Source of the DNA: DATLNF01 sp046590575
GTDB lineage: Bacteria; Actinomycetota; Actinomycetes; BP-191
Direction: 5' to 3'
NCBI GenBank assembly: GCA_046590575.1
Contig: JBKJUS010000176.1
Location: forward strand, 1-21,156
DNA length: 21,156 nt
The translations under genes and the position numbers were made by a program. The notes under the pieces are model-generated. The model ran no database searches. It saw nothing but the letters and a program-made list of their open reading frames with translations, and was not told the origin of the DNA. Shown here one piece after another: positions 15,885 through 21,156 of this stretch (positions within the stretch are counted from its first letter, which is position 1; every line of letters begins with the position of its first letter).

Positions 15885-17159
15885 GTGATGCGCCGCCCGC
15901 TCCGCCCAGCTGAGCAGTTCGCTGCCGCAGTCGATGGCTCGTCCGTCGGCTCGCCGCGCGACACTGCCCTATCGCCGCTGCTCGCACTCGCCCAGCAGCT
16001 GCAGGCGCTCCCCCTCGGGCCGACTCCTGCCTTCCGCGACGCGTTGCGGACCCGCTTGATGGCTGTCGCCGCCGTATCCGCGCCGCTCGGCGCGGCCCCC
16101 ACGACGGTCGACCGAGCCCGCGCCACCATCTCCGGCTGGCGGGTCCAGCGTGGCCTCGCCGCCGCGACGGCCGGCATGGCCGCGGTGGTCGGCATCACGG
16201 GCATCAGCACCGCCGGCGTTCGCTCCCTCCCCGGTGACCCCTTCTACACGGTGAAGCGGGGAACCGAGAATGTGCAGCTCGCTCTCACCCGCGGCGAGGA
16301 AGCTCGAGGCAAGCGCCACCTTGCGCAGGCCGAGTCCCGTCTCGACGAAGTGGGCGAGCTCGTCGGAGATCCGTCGGCAGCGGCCGCACTCGGTGCTGGT
16401 AGCACCTCGGTCTCGACGTACGCGTTCGGCGGGAGCACGTCGTCCCTGATCCGCGACACCCTCGCTGACATGGACGAAGCCACCAGCACCGGCACGCGGC
16501 TGCTCACCGAGGCCTACGCTGACGACCGCGACGACACGGGCCCGCTTAAGGCCCTCGCGTCCTTCGTGCGTCGACAGAAGTCCGGCCTCGCCGACGTGAT
16601 TCCGGCCCTGCCCGCCGGCGCGCAGAAGGCTGGCGCCGCCTCACTCGCTCTCATCGCCGACGTGGAGATGCGCGCCAACGCCCTGTTGACCAACGGTCTC
16701 TGCGGCGAGGACTGCGCCCCGGCGCCGGCCGTCGATGCCTCCGCGGCGCCGCTGGCCACGCCGGCGCCGGCTCCCCAGCCCACGCCCGACGCGACGGCCG
16801 ACCTCGGCCCGGAGCCCTGCAACTGCCAGGCCCAGCCGACTCCTCAGCCAGCGCCCCAGCCGACCCGTCAACCGCAGCCGGCGCCGAGTCGCACCCCGTC
16901 ACCGCAGCCCTCGCCCAGCACCTCACCCAGCGAGGAACCGCGCCTGAGCGACATCGTGCCCAGCGCGGTGCCGGCGCCGGTCCGCTCGCCCCTGGTCGAG
17001 GTCATCGACACCATCGAGGACCTGTTGCCGACGCTTGTTCCCGCACCCGCACCGGTGCCGGTGCCGGTGCCAGCGCCGGCTCCCAAGGAGCCGGCCATGA
17101 CGTCCGCCCCCGTCGAGCCGCAGCCGGCGGCCGGCCCGCTGGCCCTGCCTGGCTCGTAG
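15885..17159 (+). CDS. rsbN: RsbN-like transmembrane anti-sigma factor (DUF5667 type)
   Basis: The GTG at 15885 (ATG 15888 is the alternative) follows AAGGAGG (15871-15877). The 424-aa protein has a cytoplasmic N-domain of about 88 residues (RPAEQFAAAVDGSS; AFRDALRTRLMAVA), one TM helix (about 90-111), then an extracytoplasmic part starting SLPGDPFYTVKRGTENVQLAL, the hallmark of DUF5667/RsbN proteins. A helical segment runs to about 270. The rest is a very long Pro/Ala-rich stretch with CGEDC and CNC cysteine pairs. In Streptomyces the N-domain binds and inhibits BldN. Position, architecture and the BldN-type promoter all support that role. The Pro-rich tail probably spans the cell wall. Confidence 0.88.
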   Translation: MMRRPLRPAEQFAAAVDGSSVGSPRDTALSPLLALAQQLQALPLGPTPAFRDALRTRLMAVAAVSAPLGAAPTTVDRARATISGWRVQRGLAAATAGMAAVVGITGISTAGVRSLPGDPFYTVKRGTENVQLALTRGEEARGKRHLAQAESRLDEVGELVGDPSAAAALGAGSTSVSTYAFGGSTSSLIRDTLADMDEATSTGTRLLTEAYADDRDDTGPLKALASFVRRQKSGLADVIPALPAGAQKAGAASLALIADVEMRANALLTNGLCGEDCAPAPAVDASAAPLATPAPAPQPTPDATADLGPEPCNCQAQPTPQPAPQPTRQPQPAPSRTPSPQPSPSTSPSEEPRLSDIVPSAVPAPVRSPLVEVIDTIEDLLPTLVPAPAPVPVPVPAPAPKEPAMTSAPVEPQPAAGPLALPGS

Positions 17160-17184
17160 CTCCGCGCCTTCTCCACGCCGTACT

Positions 17185-17217
17185 GCAGATCCGTCCGGGA
17201 ACTCCGGGCGGATCTGC
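17185..17217 (+). terminator. Intrinsic terminator-like hairpin after rsbN
   Basis: A 14-bp stem (17185-17198 with 17204-17217, one T-G wobble) and a 5-nt loop GAACT stand 25 nt after the rsbN stop. There is no U-run, which is usual for high-GC actinobacteria. Confidence 0.8.
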
Positions 17218-17544
17218 TGCGTTGAGGGGTAGCGCCCGAAATGACTACTCCGCGGGCCGCACTCCGCCCCGGAGCGTCCACGACGCCCCGGGATGTCCGG
17301 TATCTGCCGAAAAAACCTTCAAGGCAGGCCGTAACCGCGTCGACACAGTTGTCGTTACGAACTACGTCGGCGGCCCTCAACGGGGGGGCCGGTTCGGAAG
17401 AACCCACTACATGGTGTGGGACCTCAGCCGGACAGGCGGGAACTAACTAGTCATTCTGGCCCCAAAGGACTAGCCATAAACCCGACCGGCAGTAAGACTG
17501 TTAGGACCTGGCCCTCAGGGCCGGCACACACGGAGGTCGGGAAC
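17218..17544 (+). other. Gene-free region: promoter and structured leader of the surface-protein gene
   Basis: No convincing gene lies here. After the promoter at 17330-17358 the expected leader of about 180 nt can form several hairpins: 17372-17390 (GGCCC/GGGCC), 17391-17404 (GGTTC-GGAA-GAACC, a GNRA loop), a competing 17403-17420 (CCCAC/GTGGG), 17447-17473 (CTAGTC/GACTAG), and 17508-17524 (CTGGCCC-TCA-GGGCCGG) just before the ribosome site GGAGGT (17532-17537). An 11-codon ORF at 17411-17446 has no strong ribosome site. The density of helices suggests translational control or mRNA stabilisation. Confidence 0.55.
17330..17358 (+). promoter_or_regulatory. BldN-type promoter of the LPXTG protein gene
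   Basis: CGTAAC (17330-17335), 17 nt, CGTTAC (17353-17358). It shares its -35 exactly and four bases of its -10 (CGTT) with the promoter before rsbN. The start site would be near 17365, leaving a leader of about 180 nt. Assignment to BldN is inference from consensus and neighbourhood. Confidence 0.68.
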
Positions 17545-18969
17545 ATGGCTCGAATCACCACCCGCGCAGGGCGCCTCACCGCTCTGGCGCTCGCAACCGG
17601 CACCCTTGTGGTCGCCGCCACCGGTCCAGCCGGTGCCGCTGTCGTCGCGATTCCCGATGTCTTCGGGGGCACCGCGCGCGGCACCGCCATCCACATCGAG
17701 GTCAACCTGCCCATCGCCATCCCGGTTCCGGGTCTCGGCAATGTCACGGGCCTCGTCCAGGACATCTCGTTCACCGAGGGCAAGGCCACCAAGGACCTGT
17801 CCAGCGTCACGAGCGTCGCCAAGGCCGTCCTCGGCAACGGCACGCTCACCCCGCTGAACATCGTCTCGGAGGCCTCCCTGACCGGTAAGCCCAGCGACTC
17901 CAAGAGCCTGGTCTCCATTCCGGTCAACCCGCTGATCAGCGGTGGCATCGGCACCATCACCTCGAGCGTCTCGCCCGAGACCGCCACCTCCGCGCTGACC
18001 AGCACCTCCTCCGCCTCCCTCGCCAGCCTCCGCATCGGCCTCGGCGGGCTGACGGACGCTCTGCCGCTGAAGACCGACCTGACGGCCGCGCTCGACACGG
18101 TCCAGGCCACGGTGGACGCCACCCAGGGCACCCTGACCCAGACGGTCGGCACCGCGCTCGACACCCTCAACCAGGTCTCGGCCGGCGCCACCGCCCCGGT
18201 CGCCGCTCAGATCGAGGCCGTCGAGGCTCAGCTCACTGGCCTGCTGGACTCCCTCCAGGGCACGCTGGCCAACCTCACGGCGGACAGCGACCTGGTGTCG
18301 CTGAGCCTGCTCGAGTCGTCGAACACCATCACCCGCAAGGGCGACATGGTCGAGGCTCGTGCGCTCTCCGCCATCGGCGGTCTGGACATCCTCGCCGGCC
18401 TCGTGCACATCGACGCCGTCAAGACCGAGTCGTTCTCCTCTGCCAATGGCGTCAAGGGTGCGGCTGCTGCCGACTCCCTGACCACCGTGCTCGGCCTGAA
18501 GGTCGCGGACATCCTCGACCTCAAGCTCACCGACAAGGGCCTCTCCGGCTCCGTCCTGGGCAACGCGCTCCCGCCGGCCGCTCAGGGTGCCGTCAACACG
18601 GTCATCGCGTCCGTCAACGGCCTGCTGGCCACCGCAGGCGTCAACATCGTCTACGGCCAGAAGACCTCCACGGTGGACCCGGCCGGTCAGTCGGCCAGCT
18701 CCTCCTCGCAGGGTGTGGGCATCATCGTCAACCCGCCGGTGCTCGGTCTGGCCAAGCCGCTCCTCGCGGTCCAGCTGGTCCCGGCCGGCACGGCTGTCAA
18801 CGCCGCTCGCCTCGCGAAGCCGGCCGCGCCGGTGACGCCGCGGGTCACCTCCCCCCGCACGTCGCTCCCCCGCACCGGTGCTCCTGAGACCGTCGCGATC
18901 CTGGGTGCCGGCCTGGTCGCCACCGCGGCCTTCGTGAGCCGTCGCCGCCGCCTCACCGCCGAGGCGTAA
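17545..18969 (+). CDS. Sortase-anchored (LPXTG) surface protein
   Basis: ATG 17545 has GGAGGT (17532-17537) 7 nt upstream and opens a clear signal peptide (MARITTRAGR, hydrophobic core, cleavage near residue 31). The mature part of about 410 residues is rich in Ser, Thr, Ala, Leu and Val, almost lacks Cys and aromatic residues, and has a central helical, possibly coiled-coil stretch (about 195-265; TLDTVQATVDATQGTL-like). The C-terminus is a classical cell-wall sorting signal: LPRTG (441-445), a hydrophobic helix and an SRRRR tail. It resembles actinobacterial 'choice-of-anchor' surface proteins, but I cannot assign a named family. A sortase should link it to peptidoglycan. Its BldN-type promoter suggests it is a coat or sheath component made during development. 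Confidence 0.88.
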   Translation: MARITTRAGRLTALALATGTLVVAATGPAGAAVVAIPDVFGGTARGTAIHIEVNLPIAIPVPGLGNVTGLVQDISFTEGKATKDLSSVTSVAKAVLGNGTLTPLNIVSEASLTGKPSDSKSLVSIPVNPLISGGIGTITSSVSPETATSALTSTSSASLASLRIGLGGLTDALPLKTDLTAALDTVQATVDATQGTLTQTVGTALDTLNQVSAGATAPVAAQIEAVEAQLTGLLDSLQGTLANLTADSDLVSLSLLESSNTITRKGDMVEARALSAIGGLDILAGLVHIDAVKTESFSSANGVKGAAAADSLTTVLGLKVADILDLKLTDKGLSGSVLGNALPPAAQGAVNTVIASVNGLLATAGVNIVYGQKTSTVDPAGQSASSSSQGVGIIVNPPVLGLAKPLLAVQLVPAGTAVNAARLAKPAAPVTPRVTSPRTSLPRTGAPETVAILGAGLVATAAFVSRRRRLTAEA

Positions 18970-18989
18970 CTCCACCGCACGCACACGTT

Positions 18990-19013
18990 GGCCCCCGGCT
19001 CACGCCGGGGGCC
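18990..19013 (+). terminator. Terminator after the LPXTG protein gene
   Basis: A perfect 10-bp stem GGCCCCCGGC/GCCGGGGGCC with the 4-nt loop TCAC stands 20 nt after the stop and is followed by TTCGT. Confidence 0.88.
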
Positions 19014-19042
19014 TTCGTGCTGTGCGGGGCGATCAACGTCGG

Positions 19043-19058
19043 TAGCATCCGTGTCGTG
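19043..19058 (+). promoter_or_regulatory. -10 element of a probable leaderless transcript
   Basis: TAGCAT (19043-19048) is followed after exactly 7 nt by the GTG start at 19056, with no Shine-Dalgarno sequence between. This is the TANNNT-N7-GTG arrangement typical of leaderless actinobacterial mRNAs. No clear -35 is visible. Confidence 0.6.
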
Positions 19059-19940
19059 AGACTCCTCCGCCGCAAGCGTGCCGACGCCGACATCACCGCG
19101 ATGCTCGCCGGTGCCGCGTCGGCGGCCGCGGCTGAGGTGGAGGCTTCGCTCGCCGTACCGCCGGATCTCACCGCTGCCGCCTTCTTCGACTGCGACAACA
19201 CCCTCATGCAGGGTGCCTCGATCTACTTCTTCGGCAAGGGCATGGCGGCCCGGAAGTTCATCACCACCAAGGACCTGCTGCGCTTCGGCTGGCAGCAGGT
19301 CCTCTTCCGCGTGGGTGGCACCGAGCGACACGGGGCGATCACCGAAGCTCGGGAGACCGCGCTGGGCCTGGTCGCCGGACGCGAAGTGGCCGAGATCGTG
19401 CGGTACGGCGAGGAGATCTACGACGAGCTGATGGCTGAGAAGATCTACTCCGGCACCCGGGCGCTCGCTCAGCAGCACCTCGATGACGGCCAGCGGGTCT
19501 GGCTCATCACCGCCACGCCGGTCGAGCTGGCCAACATCATCGCCCACCGCCTGGGCCTCACCGGAGCGCTCGGCACGGTCAGTGAAGTCGAGGACGGTCG
19601 CTACACCGGCCGGCTGGTCGGCGAGCCGTTGCACGGCCCGGCGAAGGCCGAGGCAGTGCGCGCGATCGCCGAGCGGGAAGGGCTCGACCTGACCCGATGC
19701 GCGGCGTACAGCGACTCGTTCAACGACGTGCCGATGCTGTCGCTCGTCGGCCGCCCGGTCGCGGTCAACCCCGACACCGAGCTGCGCGAGCACGCGCGGG
19801 CGCAAGGCTGGGAGATCCGCGACTTCCGGACGGCGCGCAAGGCGGCCAAGGTCGGCATCCCCACGGCGGCCGGCGCGGGGGCGGTCTTCGGCGGCGTCAT
19901 GGCCGGCATGGCGTACCGACGGCGCCGATCGGCTCGCTGA
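19056..19940 (+). CDS. HAD-superfamily subfamily IB phosphatase (SerB1-like)
   Basis: From GTG 19056 the protein is 294 aa. HAD motifs are complete: motif I FFDCDNTL (nucleophile Asp45, acid Asp47), motif II LITATP (Thr152/Thr154), motif III Lys in HGPAKAEAV (Lys197), and motif IV YSDSFNDVPML (Asp220, Asp224). The helical cap between motifs I and II (about 55-140) fits the IB group that contains phosphoserine phosphatases, though the substrate may differ. The C-terminus has a short hydrophobic Gly/Ala segment and a basic YRRRRSAR end, possibly a membrane anchor. A SerB1-type gene near the hem cluster is also found in mycobacteria (Rv0505c, from memory). The upstream alternative start at 19017 would include the promoter, so I reject it. 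Confidence 0.9.
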   Translation: MRLLRRKRADADITAMLAGAASAAAAEVEASLAVPPDLTAAAFFDCDNTLMQGASIYFFGKGMAARKFITTKDLLRFGWQQVLFRVGGTERHGAITEARETALGLVAGREVAEIVRYGEEIYDELMAEKIYSGTRALAQQHLDDGQRVWLITATPVELANIIAHRLGLTGALGTVSEVEDGRYTGRLVGEPLHGPAKAEAVRAIAEREGLDLTRCAAYSDSFNDVPMLSLVGRPVAVNPDTELREHARAQGWEIRDFRTARKAAKVGIPTAAGAGAVFGGVMAGMAYRRRRSAR

Positions 19941-20025
19941 GCCTCACGACGTGTACGAGATGCGGCGATTCGGTCGCAATGTCCGGATCTGGCGATAAAA
20001 TCGTCCTCATCGCCATATGGTCAGC

Positions 20026-20054
20026 CGCCACTGTCGGGTAGCGTCATGCGTTGA
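20026..20054 (+). promoter_or_regulatory. Possible BldN-like promoter of the small secreted protein gene
   Basis: CGTTGA (20049-20054) is an exact match to the remembered BldN -10. At 17-nt spacing the -35 is CGCCAC (20026-20031), matching CGTAAC at only four of six positions. This is a weaker candidate than those before rsbN and the LPXTG gene. A TAGCGT at 20039-20044 could instead be a housekeeping -10. Confidence 0.35.
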
Positions 20055-20152
20055 GAACGTTGGCGGCTCGCCCTAGCAAGAGTCAACGAGCAGGGCAAGA
20101 CCGCGTAAGCGCACGTTGCTGCGCCTAGGCCGCACAGGCAACCCCCGCACCA

Positions 20153-20173
20153 TTGGCTAGGCCGGTTGGCTAG
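20153..20173 (+). repeat. 8-bp direct repeat in the leader
   Basis: TTGGCTAG occurs at 20153-20160 and again at 20166-20173, separated by GCCGG. It may be part of a folded RNA or a binding site. Confidence 0.5.
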
Positions 20174-20240
20174 TTGTCGCTGGTCCCTCAAGACCAGTTG
20201 TAGCTGCGCCGAAAACCAGTGATAGCACGACGGAGATTCC

Positions 20241-20291
20241 ATGCCATTCCCGGCATACCTCGTGGCGTGCCCAACGAGAGGAACGTCATGA
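20241..20291 (+). CDS. 16-aa upstream ORF coupled to the secreted protein gene
   Basis: ATG 20241 is preceded by GGAG (20232-20235) with 5-nt spacing. It encodes MPFPAYLVACPTRGTS, and its TGA overlaps the ATG of the next gene (ATGA, 20288-20291). The good ribosome site and exact overlap suggest a leader peptide that couples translation. It might also be chance. Confidence 0.4.
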   Translation: MPFPAYLVACPTRGTS

Positions 20292-20689
20292 GCGGCAAGC
20301 ACCTGCGTCAGTCCCCGAATGGCCGGCGCATGCGGCGGGCTATGACCGTCTCCCTCGTCGCCGCAGGCCTCCTCGGCGCGACCGCGCCGGCGATGGCGGC
20401 CAAGGGCGGAGGCGCGACGGCACCCCCGAGCGGCAGCTGCTCGGCTGCCCCCAGCCCGGTGCCGGTCGGCACCGACTACACGCTGACCGGCCGCGGCTTA
20501 GGCGCCTACACGATCGTGAACGTGCTGGTCAGCGACTCGGCCGGGACGACAAGTTGGAACCTGCAGGCGGACGCCAACGGGACCACCGCCGTCGTTGGCC
20601 GCGCCTACTGGACCGGGACCAGCAAGGTGACCTTCCAGACCGGCCGCCGCAACACCGTGGTCGCGAGCTGCTCGTTCAGCGTGGTCTAA
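20288..20689 (+). CDS. Small secreted protein, Ig-like beta fold, unknown function
   Basis: The ATG at 20288 has AGAGG (20277-20281) 6 nt upstream. The 133-aa product has a signal peptide (RRMRRAMTVSLVAAG, then AMAA cleavage near residue 38). A mature domain of about 95 residues follows, rich in Thr, Gly, Val and Ser, with two cysteines (one in GSCSAAPSP, one in VASCSFSVV) placed to close a beta-sandwich by a disulfide. It has no anchor, so it is likely released or loosely wall-associated. A longer start at GTG 20219 would destroy the signal-peptide geometry. I do not recognise a named family. The next gene also carries an Ig-like domain, so the two may act together at the cell surface. Confidence 0.8.
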   Translation: MSGKHLRQSPNGRRMRRAMTVSLVAAGLLGATAPAMAAKGGGATAPPSGSCSAAPSPVPVGTDYTLTGRGLGAYTIVNVLVSDSAGTTSWNLQADANGTTAVVGRAYWTGTSKVTFQTGRRNTVVASCSFSVV

Positions 20690-20714
20690 CTCTGACCCAA
20701 TCCCCAGACAGGCC

Positions 20715-20747
20715 GAAGGCCGGCACCCCGAGTGGGCGCCGGCCTTC
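20715..20747. terminator. Bidirectional terminator between convergent genes
   Basis: The inverted repeat GAAGGCCGGC (20715-20724) / GCCGGCCTTC (20738-20747) has 10 perfect pairs, with an inner CCC/GGG that can extend the stem. It lies 25 nt after one stop codon and 17 nt from the other, and can serve both strands. Confidence 0.88.
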
Positions 20748-20764
20748 GTCCTGAGCTGGCTCGG

Positions 20765-21156
20765 TCAGGGCTCGGACGTGATGCCCACGGTGACCGACTC
20801 CACAGCGCACGAGACGAAACCGGTGTTGTTGGTGTCACCGGCATAGCTGATCTTGTAGTAGTACGTGCCCGCGGTGACCGCGACGAAGCTGGTCTCACCG
20901 GTCAGCGTGCCGGCCACGTTGCCGCTCGCCGGGAACGACGCGTTCGAACCGATCTGGCTGGCGGCGGCGCAGTTCGTCGTGGTGAACAGCCCGACCAGGA
21001 CGTTGCCGGTCGCGTCACTGGTGAGGTCCGTGACTGTGAACGTGTCCTTGATCTGGACCACCGGGGTGCTGTGCGGGTCCGGCGTGTTCGGTGCCACCGT
21101 GAGCACCTCGTCGGTGCATGGGCTGGTGGCGCCGTAGTTGCGTCCACCGGTGGTGA
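20765..21156 (-). CDS. Ig-like domain repeat surface/secreted protein (5' partial)
   Basis: The frame ends at 20765 and is open to the right window edge, so only the C-terminal 130 or so residues are seen; the GTG at 21106 is internal. The visible domain runs from VVQIKDTFTVTDLTSDATG through VLVGLFTTTNCAAASQIG to AVTAGTYYYKISYAGDTNNT and SCAVESVTVGI. This pattern (polar strands, paired Cys, TAGTYYYKISYAGD before the last strand) is typical of Ig-like repeats in large actinobacterial extracellular proteins. There is no LPXTG or TM at the C-terminus, so retention at the surface is not shown. The number of repeats upstream is unknown. Confidence 0.78.
   Translation of the reverse strand, partial: TTGGRNYGATSPCTDEVLTVAPNTPDPHSTPVVQIKDTFTVTDLTSDATGNVLVGLFTTTNCAAASQIGSNASFPASGNVAGTLTGETSFVAVTAGTYYYKISYAGDTNNTGFVSCAVESVTVGITSEP

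Larger units (their letters stand above)
19941..20287 (+). other. Gene-free region: promoter and CTAG-rich structured leader
   Basis: I see no protein gene longer than the 16-codon ORF at 20241. An imperfect hairpin (GGCGAT 19991-19996 with ATCGCC 20009-20014) may help end the HAD transcript. After the BldN-like -10 (20049-20054) the leader contains hairpins GCGCA-CGTTGC-TGCGC (20109-20124) and CTGGTC-CCTCAA-GACCAG (20180-20197), a direct repeat TTGGCTAG (20153-20160 and 20166-20173), and four CTAG tetranucleotides (20073, 20125, 20157, 20170). The content suggests a structured RNA. I could not match it to a known riboswitch class. Confidence 0.5.

Noticed and set aside
17416..17544. An upstream extension of the LPXTG protein to GTG 17416
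   Set aside because: It would put 43 polar residues before the signal peptide and read through the leader hairpins. GGAGGT before ATG 17545 is far better.
20060..20175. A cyclic-di-GMP (GEMM-I) riboswitch
   Set aside because: AACGAGCAGGGCAAGACC and a GUAA loop recall the 5' half of that class, and GGCTAGGCCGGTTGGC recalls the 3' half. The nearly invariant GACGCAAAGCC segment is missing, so I do not call it. An Infernal search with the Rfam GEMM model would decide.

Overview
The window is about 21 kb of very high-GC DNA. Its genes match morphologically complex actinobacteria such as Streptomyces and its relatives: a rex-hemA-hemC-cobA/hemD-hemB-hemL run, a BldN-type sigma factor followed by an RsbN-type anti-sigma factor, an LPXTG surface protein, frequent GTG starts and 4-nt start/stop overlaps. 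No genus can be named from the sequence alone. I see no tRNA, rRNA, insertion sequence, CRISPR array or phage gene.

Left part (1-8.4 kb). The 3' end of an unrecognised two-TM membrane protein gene runs rightward into a block of minus-strand genes. Read in the direction of transcription these are rex, hemA, hemC, a fused uroporphyrinogen-III methyltransferase/synthase (cobA/hemD), hemB, hemL and a histidine phosphatase. They form the C5 (glutamyl-tRNA) tetrapyrrole pathway from glutamyl-tRNA to uroporphyrinogen III and precorrin-2. Almost every junction is a 4-nt overlap. A near-perfect Rex operator (8442-8459) lies over the probable rex promoter, so the block is likely a redox-controlled operon that Rex represses at low NADH/NAD+. 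The operator also moves the likely rex start to 8376.

Middle (8.4-14.6 kb). Also on the minus strand are a glutaredoxin-like protein, a multi-TM membrane protein and a FadD-like acyl-CoA ligase. A secreted CAP-domain protein (plus) then converges on a class A penicillin-binding protein (minus).

Right part (14.7-19 kb). This is the most interesting region. A 28-aa membrane peptide overlaps by ATGA a BldN-like ECF sigma factor with an N-terminal pro-region. An RsbN-like transmembrane anti-sigma factor follows. I find CGTAAC-N16-CGTTGC just before rsbN and CGTAAC-N17-CGTTAC before the sortase-anchored surface protein gene; both resemble the BldN promoter consensus. The surface gene has a long structured leader. 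Together they suggest a sigma/anti-sigma circuit driving a cell-surface coat protein, analogous to the chaplin/rodlin circuit of Streptomyces but with a different structural protein.

Right end (19-21.2 kb). A SerB1-like HAD phosphatase, probably leaderless, is followed by a roughly 350-nt gene-free stretch containing a BldN-like -10 element, a CTAG-rich structured leader and a 16-aa upstream ORF coupled to a small secreted protein. A bidirectional terminator separates this from the 3' end of an Ig-like repeat protein on the minus strand that runs off the window.
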